A stretch of 64,000 nucleotides of DNA, taken from Vombatus ursinus (taxonomy: Eukaryota; Chordata; Mammalia; Diprotodontia; Vombatidae). Position numbers and translations under genes: made by a program. This document shows, in pieces, positions 55,441 through 64,000 of the stretch (position 1 is its first letter; every line of letters begins with the position of its first letter). The stretch is from NCBI RefSeq assembly GCF_900497805.2, contig NW_020954599.1, forward strand, positions 44,739,457-44,803,456, read 5' to 3'. Under the pieces are notes generated by a model that saw nothing but the letters and a program-made list of their open reading frames with translations, was not told the DNA's origin and made no database searches.

Positions 55441-56209
55441 CAACTTTAGTGACTTTTGATTAATTCACCAATTTTTGTAGAATAAGAGGAAAAGAACAAA
55501 AAGGAATTGAAGAAAAGGGGAAGATGCTACATCCCTAAAATGTTAAATTATGTACTTATATAGTCTCTCTGGAACATCATTTGTACTCATGGAAGTGCCT
55601 TCTCAAGCTCCAATTTGAGCATTTGATTTTAGATGACTGCTCCCTAGAATGCGGACTATATATTCTTTTTGTCTTGCATTGGGCAAAGTGTCCTTCTATC
55701 ACTCAGTCTATAAATCTATAAAAGAGAAATAAGAATAATAACAAATGAAGCAATTTTGAGCTCTCATGGCTGTGAGCTGTGGGACTAGTTATTTGAGGGC
55801 TCTAAGGAGACAGACAGCATGATGATTGCTGTAATGTGCATAATAAAAGTTCTATAATTAGGTAATCTCTCAACAGACCACAATATATTTAGTCTGTCAA
55901 CTGCTCTCTACTCATCTGGCATGACAGATTTCTCTTCTGCCTTTTCTCTCTTTCTCAATTTAAACATCATCTAAGCTGAATGATGTTTCATTTTTTTCGT
56001 GTGTGTGTGTATGCGTTTAAGTATCTGCTATCTCATACATATATATTTATTATGAACTAGACAATCATCAAAAAACATAAGTTTCCATGTAAAAATAAAA
56101 ACAGATAGGGTATTTTATCTAAAACTATGAATCTATTACATGTAGTTGTTTTTTAAGAAGTATATATTTAACCTAACATGATAGTACCAATACTATATTG
56201 CTTATCTAT
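55441..56209. other. Unassigned stretch
   Basis: Nothing recognised apart from a GT-rich patch at 56001-56012. Confidence 0.4.
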
Positions 56210-56530
56210 ATTCCCTTCCAAATTTCCTTCCTCTCTCTTCTGTGTATTTTACTAATGAATCATAGATATCTTTTTCTTTTCTTTTTTTGGATAACTATAA
56301 CTACTATGCCATTCTTCCCTCACCAATGAGAACCCTTCCTTACAACAACAAAATCTCAATAATCCAGCAAAACAAATTTGTGTTGTCTTGGTCCAGAATG
56401 AAAATTGGTTTCATTCTGTACCTGCAGTCCCTTGCCTTTCCGGAAAGAGGTGGGAAACATGTTTGATAATCAGTTTTCTAAAGTTGTGATTGGTTACTGC
56501 ATTGATCACAGTTGAATATATTGTATTAAA
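56210..56530 (-). repeat. Old L1-like 3' end, antisense
   Basis: 'ccagcaaaacaaatttgtgt', 'tttcattctgtacctgcagt', 'tggttactgcattgatcaca' resemble the antisense 3' region of an old marsupial L1 family. No coding part is readable. Confidence 0.5.
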
Positions 56531-56599
56531 GGGACAGAGATAGGAACCGGATCTGTGCTTTCAATGGTATAGAGAACTCCCAAGTGAGGAAAATCCCTC

Positions 56600-56740
56600 T
56601 ACCAATGCAGATTGGCATCATTTCTGCAATTTTATAGTCAGAGAGTTGCCTGAGAGGTTGGACTTGTCTAGAAGTCATATAGCCAATATGTTTCAAAGGC
56701 AGGATTTGAACCTAGTTCTTTCTGCCTTAGCTTTGGTCTT
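56600..56740 (-). repeat. MIR/THER SINE, antisense
   Basis: 'ggacttgtctagaagtcata', 'gcaggatttgaacctagttc' match the complement of the core and B box. Confidence 0.6.
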
Positions 56741-57110
56741 CCTTAGAGATGTACTTAAAAAAAATTAATGGTCTTACTTAGCCATATATTTAAAAAAAAT
56801 TGAAGCAACAAGAAGACAGGATGAACAAGATAATTCTATTCAAAAAGTATGTTTCCTTGATGTGACTTATGTAGATAAAATGGAACACTAGAGTTTTAGG
56901 TTTCTAATTATTATTTAGAGAGTTTCAATATAACAAAAATGACAATACTACTAAAGTTGGTTTACAGTTTTAATGTTATTCAGAGAGTTCCAGTATGTTG
57001 ACGGTAATAATTACCCACTCAAAAATTTTCAGAAAATGGGAGGATTTGTTATTACCAACAAGGCCTAGCACAAGACCCACATGGATTTGTTTCAATTTTA
57101 CCAAAAATCA

Positions 57111-57112
<2 letters not shown>
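56741..57112. other. Unassigned stretch
   Basis: AT-rich. 'cagagagttccagtatgttg' near 56980 and 'gagagtttcaatataacaaa' near 56920 are weakly similar to each other. Nothing else recognised. Confidence 0.4.
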
Positions 57113-57148
<36 letters not shown>

Positions 57149-57171
57149 TCTCTCTCTCTCTCTCTCTCTCC
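57113..57171. repeat. (TC)n microsatellite
   Basis: About 58 bp of TC with a single TCCT interruption. Confidence 0.98.
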
Positions 57172-57269
57172 TCTATTGTTCCAAAAACATGTGAGAAGAG
57201 ATAAAACCATAAATTTCAAATCTTTTCCTTCTCCTTCAGCATCAGGATTTCTTCTCATTCATAATGGAA

Positions 57270-57515
57270 TTGTCTAAATAATAATAATAATAGCTAGCAC
57301 TTAAATGTTTACAAAGCACAGTTACCTATATCTCATCAGACCCTCACAACAACCCTGTGAGATAGGTATTCATATTCTCCCTATTTTTATAGATGAGGAA
57401 ACTGAGGCTAACAGAGGTTAAGTGACTTGTCCAGGTCATATGGCTCAATGTAGGAGGCAGGACTTCCAACTCCAGGTCTAATACTCTCTACTGTACCATC
57501 TAACTGCCTCTTACT
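57270..57515 (-). repeat. THER1 CORE-SINE, antisense
   Basis: 'aataatagctagcacttaaa', 'cacaacaaccctgtgagata', 'agatgaggaaactgaggcta', 'aagtgacttgtccaggtcat', 'ctgtaccatctaactgcctc'. Full length. Confidence 0.92.
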
Positions 57516-57549
57516 TCATGATCAAGGATGGAAAGGAGGTTTGACTTTG

Positions 57550-57650
57550 TCATTACTTAGAGTAAGATTAAATGAAGCTGTCAGTTTCTCTGGGCCTTAG
57601 GTAGCTTACATGGAAAATAAAGAAGCTGGGTTTAGTCAGCTCCACATTTA
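57550..57650 (+). repeat. SINE core/3' fragment
   Basis: 'tcagtttctctgggccttag' then 'atggaaaataaagaagctgg' corresponds to the SINE 'cagtttcctcatctgtaaaatg' region. Confidence 0.45.
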
Positions 57651-58529
57651 TATGTAGTTTACATGAAAGCCACTGATACAAAAATAAAAAAATTTAAAGT
57701 CAGATTGGAGAAGTAGATTCTAAGTAGTGGTTCCAGATTATTGGAAATCATTGTTGGTTTCTTTGTTTTCATGGCATATATTAATTTGCACTAGCTTGTA
57801 CATTACTCTGTAAATACTGCCTCTTTTGGTGTTCCAGATTCTTCATTCTTCTCCCCCTCCCTACCTCCCTACCACCAACTACTATTAGATTATTTGCTTC
57901 TTGAAGCCAGGCATCTGGGTCTCCTATTTTTTTTTGTCTGCCCTCCCTCCATGTCTTAGTACCCTAGTATAGTGCTTTTAGTCGACCCTTCTATGGTAGA
58001 TATTACTATTACCCAGGAACAGTTCAGAAGTTCTTGAAGAAAAACCTGCCACAGGAAGTGATTTACGATCCCTCTTTTTGGATGGCCGTTTGTTTTATTC
58101 CTTATATCTTTCTATTATTTATATATGGCTTCAGAACAAGTGAAGCATATAGTCTGGTTATTGTCAGGACATGGAGGAAGCCCAAACAGTGTGGAAATGT
58201 AACTTTGCAAATTCTTTCATGTGACAGTTGTAAGCATGATTTTTTTTCAGAGTGTATATACAGTGGGCTTGGATATCCTGTCTCGGAATAGGTTCTGTCA
58301 CCTCCTAAAAGGAAGAAGGCATAGAGTCAGTTCTGGAAATATGCCAGGTTATAACAGGGTAGCACTGGGTAGCACTGGGTAGTACTTGGTGCATTCCATT
58401 TTGCAAGCTCCAGGGCCTCTCAAATTGGGTAGCTGTACAAAGGAGATCCTATTGTTTGACTTAAGGTTGGGTAAAGACCTTCAGAACTATAACCCTTTAA
58501 AATTGCACCTGAATAAATGAAGAAAAAAG
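57651..58529. other. Unassigned, with decamer repeat at 58361-58390
   Basis: Three tandem copies of a 10-mer ('agcactgggt' twice, then 'agtacttggt'). The 85-codon plus frame at 58034-58291 includes a hydrophobic run (FWMAVCFIPYIFLLFIYGF) but no recognised family. Not called. Confidence 0.4.
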
Positions 58530-58645
58530 CAGCTATTAAGCACTTTCTGCGTTCCAGGTACTGTGCTACATGCTGGGATACAAATGCAAGCAAGCAAGAC
58601 AGCCCCTGTCCTCCTGGAGGTTATATTAGAACAGGGGAAGACAGC
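58530..58645 (-). repeat. L2 3' end, antisense
   Basis: 'cagctattaagcactttctg', 'gctacatgctgggatacaaa', 'ctcctggaggttatattaga' complement the L2 3' UTR. Confidence 0.75.
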
Positions 58646-59162
58646 ACATGAAAGAGAATTAGATTCTGAAAGATGGGTAAGGTGACGGTATGTATGTGTC
58701 AGCATGATGTGGCCAGGAGGTGGTGGCTTAATTGTGGTCAAAAAAGGTAAAAACTTTCTTATCAGTGGCCAGCATCCTCGGGACAAAGTCCAAATTCCTA
58801 TGTGGTGGTGGTGGTGGGTAGGAGGGAGGGGACAAGGAAGTGGAGGGGACAAGGAAGTCTAGGGTACAAAGAGACAATTTAGTTGGAAGGGAGGCTGTGA
58901 GGTTTTAAAGAATAGTTCCACTGTAGGTGTTATTGCACCTGAAGAAAAGTCATCCATTGCCCTGAGTGTCTGATGTCCTTGACCTCAGAGGACCATGAAG
59001 CAAGATAAGGAGAAAGCATGAACATCTGCCCTCCTGGGGAGCAGGCACTCCCTACTCCCTAACATATCAATGCCCCAGAAGCAAAATCCCTTTTGCAGCA
59101 TAGTAGACATAGCTTTGAAGTTCTTCACTGGTTCTATCCTGCCTTTGACCATTGGAAAACAT
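58646..59162. other. Unassigned, with GGT and minisatellite repeats
   Basis: (GGT)n at 58802-58818 and two copies of a ~17-bp 'ggggacaaggaagt' unit at 58829-58860. Confidence 0.5.
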
Positions 59163-59365
59163 GTTGCATAGTGGATAGAGAGCTGGACTTGGGTTAGGAA
59201 GAATCTACTTAAGTTTGGATCTGTCCTCAGGTACATACTAGCTGTGTGTCTCTGAGCAAATCACTTAATCTCTCTCAGTCTCAGTCATGAGGATCAAATG
59301 TGATAATGTATACAAAATACTTTGCAAACCTTAAAGTACTATATAAGTGTCAGTCATTATTGTTA
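59163..59365 (+). repeat. THER1 CORE-SINE, internally shortened
   Basis: 'gttgcatagtggatagagag', 'tactagctgtgtgtctctga', 'aatctctctcagtctcagtc', then a jump to 'gatcaaatgtgataatgtat' and 'ccttaaagtactatataagt'. The 'tttcctcatctgtaaaatg' section is missing. Confidence 0.85.
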
Positions 59366-60044
59366 CAAAGCACAAAAGGAAAAGGAACTTGGTAACTATC
59401 TGCTTAATATGGATAGTCAAGATAAAGAAAGAGTTGTATATTATTTCTTCAATATATAAAAGATCTGTGAGTTCCTTGGAATTATTTCCTCCATCTATGA
59501 AGATCCCAATCCTATGTGACTTGGCAGATGGTTGTGACATTTAAAAAGTTTGAGAGAAATAATTTTTGAGTTATTAGTCATTTTATTTTAATGCTAGCAT
59601 TTTAATAAAAGATCAGTGACACTCTCAAATGCCAAAGACAATCATGGTGGCAGGCTCATGGCTTATATGCCCTTGGAAAGGTAGGTGTTTCAGAGAGTAG
59701 AAATCAACTCTGCTTGGTTAACAAGTAATGAGAGAATGAATATTACAATGAGGGGCTGGACCTATTCTCATGAACCTTGATTATGTCATTTACTTCTAAG
59801 TTACAACCCTTCCCCCTCCCCCTAGTCAAATGAGTAGAACACAATGGCTTCCCTACCCGGGTAGGGTCTGAACAAGATAGTAAAGAAAGTTAATCCTGTC
59901 TCATTATCAGCAATGTCCTCCAGAGACTGAATTTTGAAATGAGGACTTTAGAAAAAGTGGGGAACTCTGGATCTCACCAGTTATTCACGTAGTAATTTCT
60001 CTCATAGTCTTCAAGATATGTTCATCAGCCTACATCTAACATGA
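59366..60044. other. Unassigned stretch
   Basis: Opposite-strand frames at 59331-59544 overlap fully and lack motifs. Nothing else recognised. Confidence 0.4.
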
Positions 60045-60300
60045 TATTAGCCTAGGCGGCACAATGGATATAATGTTAAATCTGGAGTCAGGAAGAATGA
60101 ATTCAAATCTAACCCCAGACATCTATTAGCTTTGTGACCCTGGGCATGTCACTTAACCTTTCTGTCTTAATTTCCTAATTTGTAAAATGGGGATAATAAT
60201 AGTACCTACCTCCCAGGGTTGTAAGGATTAAATGAGATAATATTTATGAAATGCATTGTAAATCTTAAATTACTATATAAATGCTAGCTATTCTATCTAG
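60045..60300 (+). repeat. THER1 CORE-SINE, full length
   Basis: 'taggcggcacaatggatata', 'gaattcaaatctaaccccag', 'ttagctttgtgaccctgggc', 'ggggataataatagtaccta', 'gggttgtaaggattaaatga', 'atataaatgctagctattc'. Confidence 0.93.
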
Positions 60301-60394
60301 GCAGTCACTCCAGTCTTATTGAGCTCTTTCTTTGGCACTCTGATTCTGGAAAATATACCAATTTGTATTTGCTTGTACATTACAATATGAATTA

Positions 60395-60456
60395 TATGTG
60401 TGTGTGTATGTATATATATATATATATACATACATATATATATATATATATATATG
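60395..60456. repeat. (TG)n/(TA)n microsatellite
   Basis: Short TG run followed by about 45 bp of TA/CATA. Confidence 0.95.
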
Positions 60457-60681
60457 TTCCATTTTTCTTGGGTCAATAAACTCTGGAACATGTTTCCAGA
60501 ACATATCATCATTGTTATAATCTTAGAGACCTCAGAGTCATCTTCTCACCACCATGAAGCATTGGCAGTTAATAATTCCTGTTCAGATAGCACTTTGAGG
60601 TTTGCCAAGGACTTCCTTGTTCACAATAAACCAAGGCGGCGATAAGTGTATTATAAATATTCATTTTATTGTTGAAAGATC

Positions 60682-60848
60682 ATTATTATTATTATTTTAT
60701 TTTATTTTTTTAGGCAATTGGGGTTAAGTGACTTGCCCAGGGTCACATAGCTAGTAAGTGTCAAGTGTTTGGTCTGAGGCCAGATTTGAACTCAGATTCT
60801 CCTGACTTCAGGGCTGGTGCTCTATCTACTGCACCACCTAGCTGCCCC
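60682..60848 (-). repeat. WSINE1-type SINE, antisense
   Basis: ATT/TTTTA-rich 3' tail (60682-60711), 'aggcaattggggttaagtga', 'agatttgaactcagattctc', 'ctgcaccacctagctgcccc'. The right flank 'tataatactcatttta' resembles 'tataaatattcatttta' left of the tail (60651-60667), a likely decayed TSD. Confidence 0.93.
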
Positions 60849-61094
60849 TATAATACTCATTTTAAAGTGACATTTGTAAACCCTTTGGCTCTTTGCCTGA
60901 GTCCTTGGATCATATGACTTGGAAGTTATTTTTTGTATTCTTCTGCAGGAAGATAGCATGTCATCATATCAATTATTCAGCAAGAGAATACAATATTGGT
61001 TGTCCACCAAACTGGAATGAACCTTTAAATTCTTGACTTCCTCACACCAACATCCTCTTCTATATTTTTTATAGTCATTAAGATATCTATTTAA

Positions 61095-61121
61095 TCCATT
61101 GTGCCACCTAGCTGCCCTAGA
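61095..61121 (-). repeat. WSINE1 head fragment, antisense
   Basis: 'ccattgtgccacctagctgc' is the reversed SINE 5' end. Only about 25 bp remain. Confidence 0.6.
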
Positions 61122-61310
61122 TAAAAAGAGAGGCCCTAAACTATAAATAAGGCTCCCTGTGGGCTGCAGATTGACTTAGAAAACCACATATTAGCATTAT
61201 CGATGTTTTGTATTTTTATTTATTTTGTTAAATACTTCCCAATTACATTTTAATCTGGTTTGGGCAGCACTGGGAAGTACAACATGTTTTATACTTTTGC
61301 TCTAGGAAAT
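61122..61310. repeat. Interspersed repeat, possibly non-autonomous DNA element
   Basis: 'ttgacttagaaaaccacata', 'tttattttgttaaatacttc' and 'ccaattacattttaatctgg' form a combination I recall as a recurrent marsupial repeat whose full copies appear to end in 'tgtcaaac'-like inverted repeats. The ends here are too decayed to confirm. Confidence 0.35.
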
Positions 61311-61369
61311 AGAGAACCACTGAAGGTTTACGAGAAGAGTAACGTAGAAAAAAAAAAACCAGAACAGTC

Positions 61370-61510
61370 CTTACCCTCGGGATACTGTAAGTACACAGGT
61401 AAGGTACTTTGAGGAAGAAAAGAACAATAATTGGTCAGGGAGAGGGGAGAGATCAAAGAAGGCTTTATGGAGGAGGTAGTAGCTGAACTGAATCTTGAAG
61501 GATGACAATG
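61370..61510 (-). repeat. L2-like fragment, antisense
   Basis: 'aagaaggctttatggaggag' then 'gctgaactgaatcttgaagg' matches the reverse of the L2 ORF2 end, as at 26530-26600. Confidence 0.55.
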
Positions 61511-61527
61511 ATTCTGCAATACAAAAA

Positions 61528-61674
61528 GGGGCAACTAGATGGTGCAGTGAATAGAGCATCGGCCCTGGAGTCAGGAGGACCTGAGGTCAAATCTGGCCTC
61601 AGACACATAACACTTACTAGCTGTGTGACCCTGGGCAAGTCACTTAACCCCCATTGCTTTGCCTTAAAAAAAAG
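61528..61674 (+). repeat. WSINE1-type SINE, full length
   Basis: 'ggcaactagatggtgcagtg', 'ggagtcaggaggacctgagg', 'ttactagctgtgtgaccctg', 'tcacttaacccccattgctt' and an A tail. Flanking direct repeat 'atacaaaaa' at 61519-61527 and 61675-61683. Inserted at the edge of an L2-like fragment. Confidence 0.93.
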
Positions 61675-61683
61675 ATACAAAAA

Positions 61684-62504
61684 CTTTTGTGTTTTCTTTT
61701 ATCTATTATTTAAAAAAAACACATGATGAAAATAACCACAACAAAAAAGAGCAATGAAATGTGAGTATGGCATGAAATTCAACATACAACTGACAGAGAA
61801 CTAATGAAAGGTGGGGAAACAAGCTCGGTCCAATTTCATGTGGTTAAAGTCAGACATTCTGAGTAAGTCTAGTGTCAATGGAAGTATGTTTATGATCACT
61901 CCTGTGATTCTTCTTAAGCCACTAGCCCAGGGATCCTATCAGATTCTCTCTAACAGATACATGGAATGGCTTTCCTAAAAGACTGGAGTATCCAATGTTT
62001 TGTAGTAGCATTAAGAAATTTGGATTACCCAACACTGACAAAGTCTGAAATCAACCTGGTAGTGAAACAAAATAATATTTAAATATTTTATCTGTACTTA
62101 GGTCCTGAGTTCCCAATCCATCTATACTCTTTTTTTGTCCCTTTCATTTTATGACTCATTTTGTTCACAGATTCAGAAACTTGAATATTGTGATCCCGTA
62201 GTTTATTTTGTATAGCATATGATGGAAAAATACATTTAGTGCACCAGTATGGAGGCACCCATCTCCAATTATCTCTTACATATCCTGGTTGTCTCAGTTC
62301 TTCAAATGTGGCTGGAAGGGACCATATACATCAGTGGCTTATGGCAAATGTGGAGAAGGTGGTGTCTTTAACTCATTTCAAGAATACAGACAAGAAACAA
62401 AGGAAAGTAGGGAAGATGATGAGGGAAATCAATGTCCTCTCAGCACACCAACCCAATGGGATTCACAGCAGCATGGAGTCTCATCAGTCAATTGAAACTA
62501 CTCT
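61684..62504. other. Unassigned stretch
   Basis: Frames at 62239-62571 and 62289-62495 overlap in different frames and show no motif. The first runs into the L2 copy. Confidence 0.4.
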
Positions 62505-63631
62505 CTCCAAATTTGCTAATGATCTAATTGCCACATTTCATGGCTTTTCCCCAACCCTTATCGTTTTTTGACTTCTCTATAGCCTTTGACACTGTCAATC
62601 ACCTTTTTCTCTTTGATATGCTTTTCTCTTCGGGATTTTGTGACACTATTCTCTCTCCTCATTCTCCTTTTATCCATCTGATCACTCATCAGTCTCATTT
62701 GTTTGTACCTATCAGTGAACCTGAGGCTCTGTCCAAGGTCCTCTTCTCTTCTCCTTCTAAACTATTTTCACCTGGTGTCTCTTTAGCTCTTATGTATTCC
62801 ATGATCTTCTCTATGAAGATGATTCTCAGATCTATTTATATTGTCTTACCCTTTTTTCCTGACCTTCAGCCTCATTTCTTGAACTGTCTATTGGACCTCT
62901 CAAACTAGATGCTTCATACAAATCTTAAGCTCAGCATGACCAAAACTGAACTCATTATCTTTTCCCCAAAATCCTTCTCTCTCCCTAACTTCTCTAATAC
63001 CATTGAGACCACTATTCTCTCTGCCGCCTAGGCTTGCAACCTAGGTAACATGCTTGACCCCTCCCTCTTTCTCACTCCCCATATTCAATCTGTCACCAAG
63101 TCCTGTTCATCCTATCTTCTCAACATCTCTCATATACATCCCCTCCTCTCTTCTGATACTGCTACCACCCTTTATCCAGGTCTTTATTAACTACCCCAGG
63201 ACTATAACAATAGCCTGCTGGTTGGTCCTCCTTCCATTAGTCTGACACACTCCAGTCCATCCTCCATTCACCTGTCAAACTGACCTAGCTAAAGCACAAA
63301 TTAAGTCACCCCCCATTCAATAAACTTCAGTGGCTCTCTATGCCTCTAGGATCAACTATTAAACCCTCTGTTTGGCCTTTAAAGCCCTTTATAATCTGGC
63401 CACTTCCTACCTTTCCATTTTTCTTACAGAGATAGTCCTTATTCTGTGCATTTTCACTGGCTGTCCTACCATGATTGTATATTGATCACCTATCTCACCT
63501 TTGCACCCTGGCTTCCCTAGTTTCCTTCATATCTCAGCTAAATTCCCAATTTCTGTAAGAAGCTTTTTCCAGTCCCCAAGTTCTTTTCATCTCAGATTGC
63601 CTCTAGTTTATGCTTCATATATCTTTAAGGG
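62505..63631 (+). repeat. L2 LINE, RT to ORF2 C-terminus
   Basis: Long, decayed L2. It includes DFSIAFDTVNHLFLFDMLFS (62570-62640), matching the L2 RT block DLSAAFDTVDHPLL. Further on come 'gcatgaccaaaactgaactc' (the MTKTEL block), 'acaatagcctgctggttggt' and 'tgctctctatgcctctagg'-like C-terminal phrases, and 'tttccttcatatctcagcta'. Many stops and frame changes. Split from its 3' end by a MAR1 SINE. Confidence 0.9.
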
Positions 63632-63875
63632 CAGCTAGGTGGCACAGTGAATATAATACTGGGCCTGGAGTCAGGAAGACTCATCTTCCTGAATTCAAAT
63701 CTAGCCTCAGATACTTCCTAGTTGTGTTACTTAACCCTGTTTGCCTCAGTTTCCTCATCTATAAAATAAGCTAGAAAAAGAAATGGGAAACCACTCCAGG
63801 GTCTTTGCCAAGAAAACCCCAAATGGGGTCATGAAGAGTTGGACACAATTGAAAACAACTGAACAACAACAACAT
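63632..63875 (+). repeat. MAR1-type SINE inserted in L2
   Basis: 'gggcagctaggtggcacagt', 'ctgaattcaaatctagcctc', 'cctcagtttcctcatctata', 'gaaaaccccaaatggggtca', ending 'tgaacaacaacaac'. Full length. L2 resumes immediately after it. No exact TSD is visible. Confidence 0.95.
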
Positions 63876-63952
63876 TTTATCTATATATAGTTTTGCATAT
63901 TGTGTTCCCTGTTAGACTACGAGCTGCCTGAAGACGGGGACTGTTTTTGCCT
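63876..63952 (+). repeat. L2 3' UTR, continuation after the MAR1 insertion
   Basis: 'ttgtgttccctgttagacta' with 'cgagctgcctgaagacgggg' and 'actgtttttgcc' is the L2 3' UTR in consensus order after 63631. Confidence 0.85.
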
Positions 63953-63954
63953 TT

Positions 63955-63955
63955 T

Positions 63956-63999
<44 letters not shown>

Positions 64000-64000
64000 T
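63955..64000. repeat. (CTTT)n microsatellite reaching the window edge
   Basis: At least 11 CTTT units. The array continues past the end of the window, so its length is unknown. It sits where L2 3' UTR 'tgcctttctttg' would normally be and probably expanded from it. Confidence 0.97.

Noticed and set aside
1-64000. CRISPR array, operon, riboswitch, prophage or other bacterial-type system
   Set aside because: Repeat content and gene density are those of a mammalian intergenic or intronic region. No regularly spaced repeats or dense coding exist.

Overview
The window is AT-rich, repeat-dense vertebrate nuclear DNA with no host gene that I can support. The repeat mix points to a marsupial. It has WSINE1-type tRNA-derived SINEs (the 'gcagctaggtggc' head), MAR1-type SINEs ending in an RTE-like (CAA)n tail, THER1/MIR CORE-SINEs, abundant L2, some CR1/L3 and RTE pieces, and LINE-1 with ORF1-bearing 'half-L1' (HAL1-like) derivatives. 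I cannot resolve the species. Repeat family names come from remembered consensus sequences, not from a search.

Layout. 1-13 kb: scattered L2, CR1/L3, THER1 and one MAR1 copy among long unassigned stretches, with a compound (CA)(GATA)(GA) microsatellite near 7.4 kb and an AATT-rich minisatellite near 8.9 kb. 13.7-15.3 kb: an old plus-strand HAL1/L1-like element. 15-28 kb: mostly unassigned DNA with SINE fragments, one MAR1, an old L1-like 3' end and a diverged local duplication (22.4 and 23.4 kb). 28-33 kb: RTE-type LINE fragments on both strands plus microsatellites. 33.0-39.25 kb: the largest structure, two abutting minus-strand HAL1-like elements. One keeps an ORF2 C-terminal piece; the other has a 5' end and ORF1 but no recognisable ORF2. 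40.65-41.74 kb: an L2 inserted in opposite orientation inside another L2. 42-49 kb: a SINE cluster with nested insertions and clear target-site duplications (TSDs), and the C-terminal end of another LINE carrying a C2H2 finger. 50.4-52.3 kb: a third HAL1-like copy bounded by a perfect 15-bp TSD. 53.4 kb: a perfect 67-bp tandem duplication with an octamer motif in each copy. 55-64 kb: SINEs, microsatellites and a long plus-strand L2 split by a MAR1 SINE, ending in a CTTT tract at the window edge.

The longer open frames are explained by LINE ORF1/ORF2 remnants, by SINE or L2 sequence, or by chance. A few in unassigned DNA are noted but not called. I recognise no endogenous retrovirus, tRNA or rRNA gene, CRISPR array or CpG island. 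The useful content is the retrotransposon record: several HAL1-like copies of different structure, insertions ordered by nesting and TSDs, and a few local duplications. I found no clear evidence of a new biological system.
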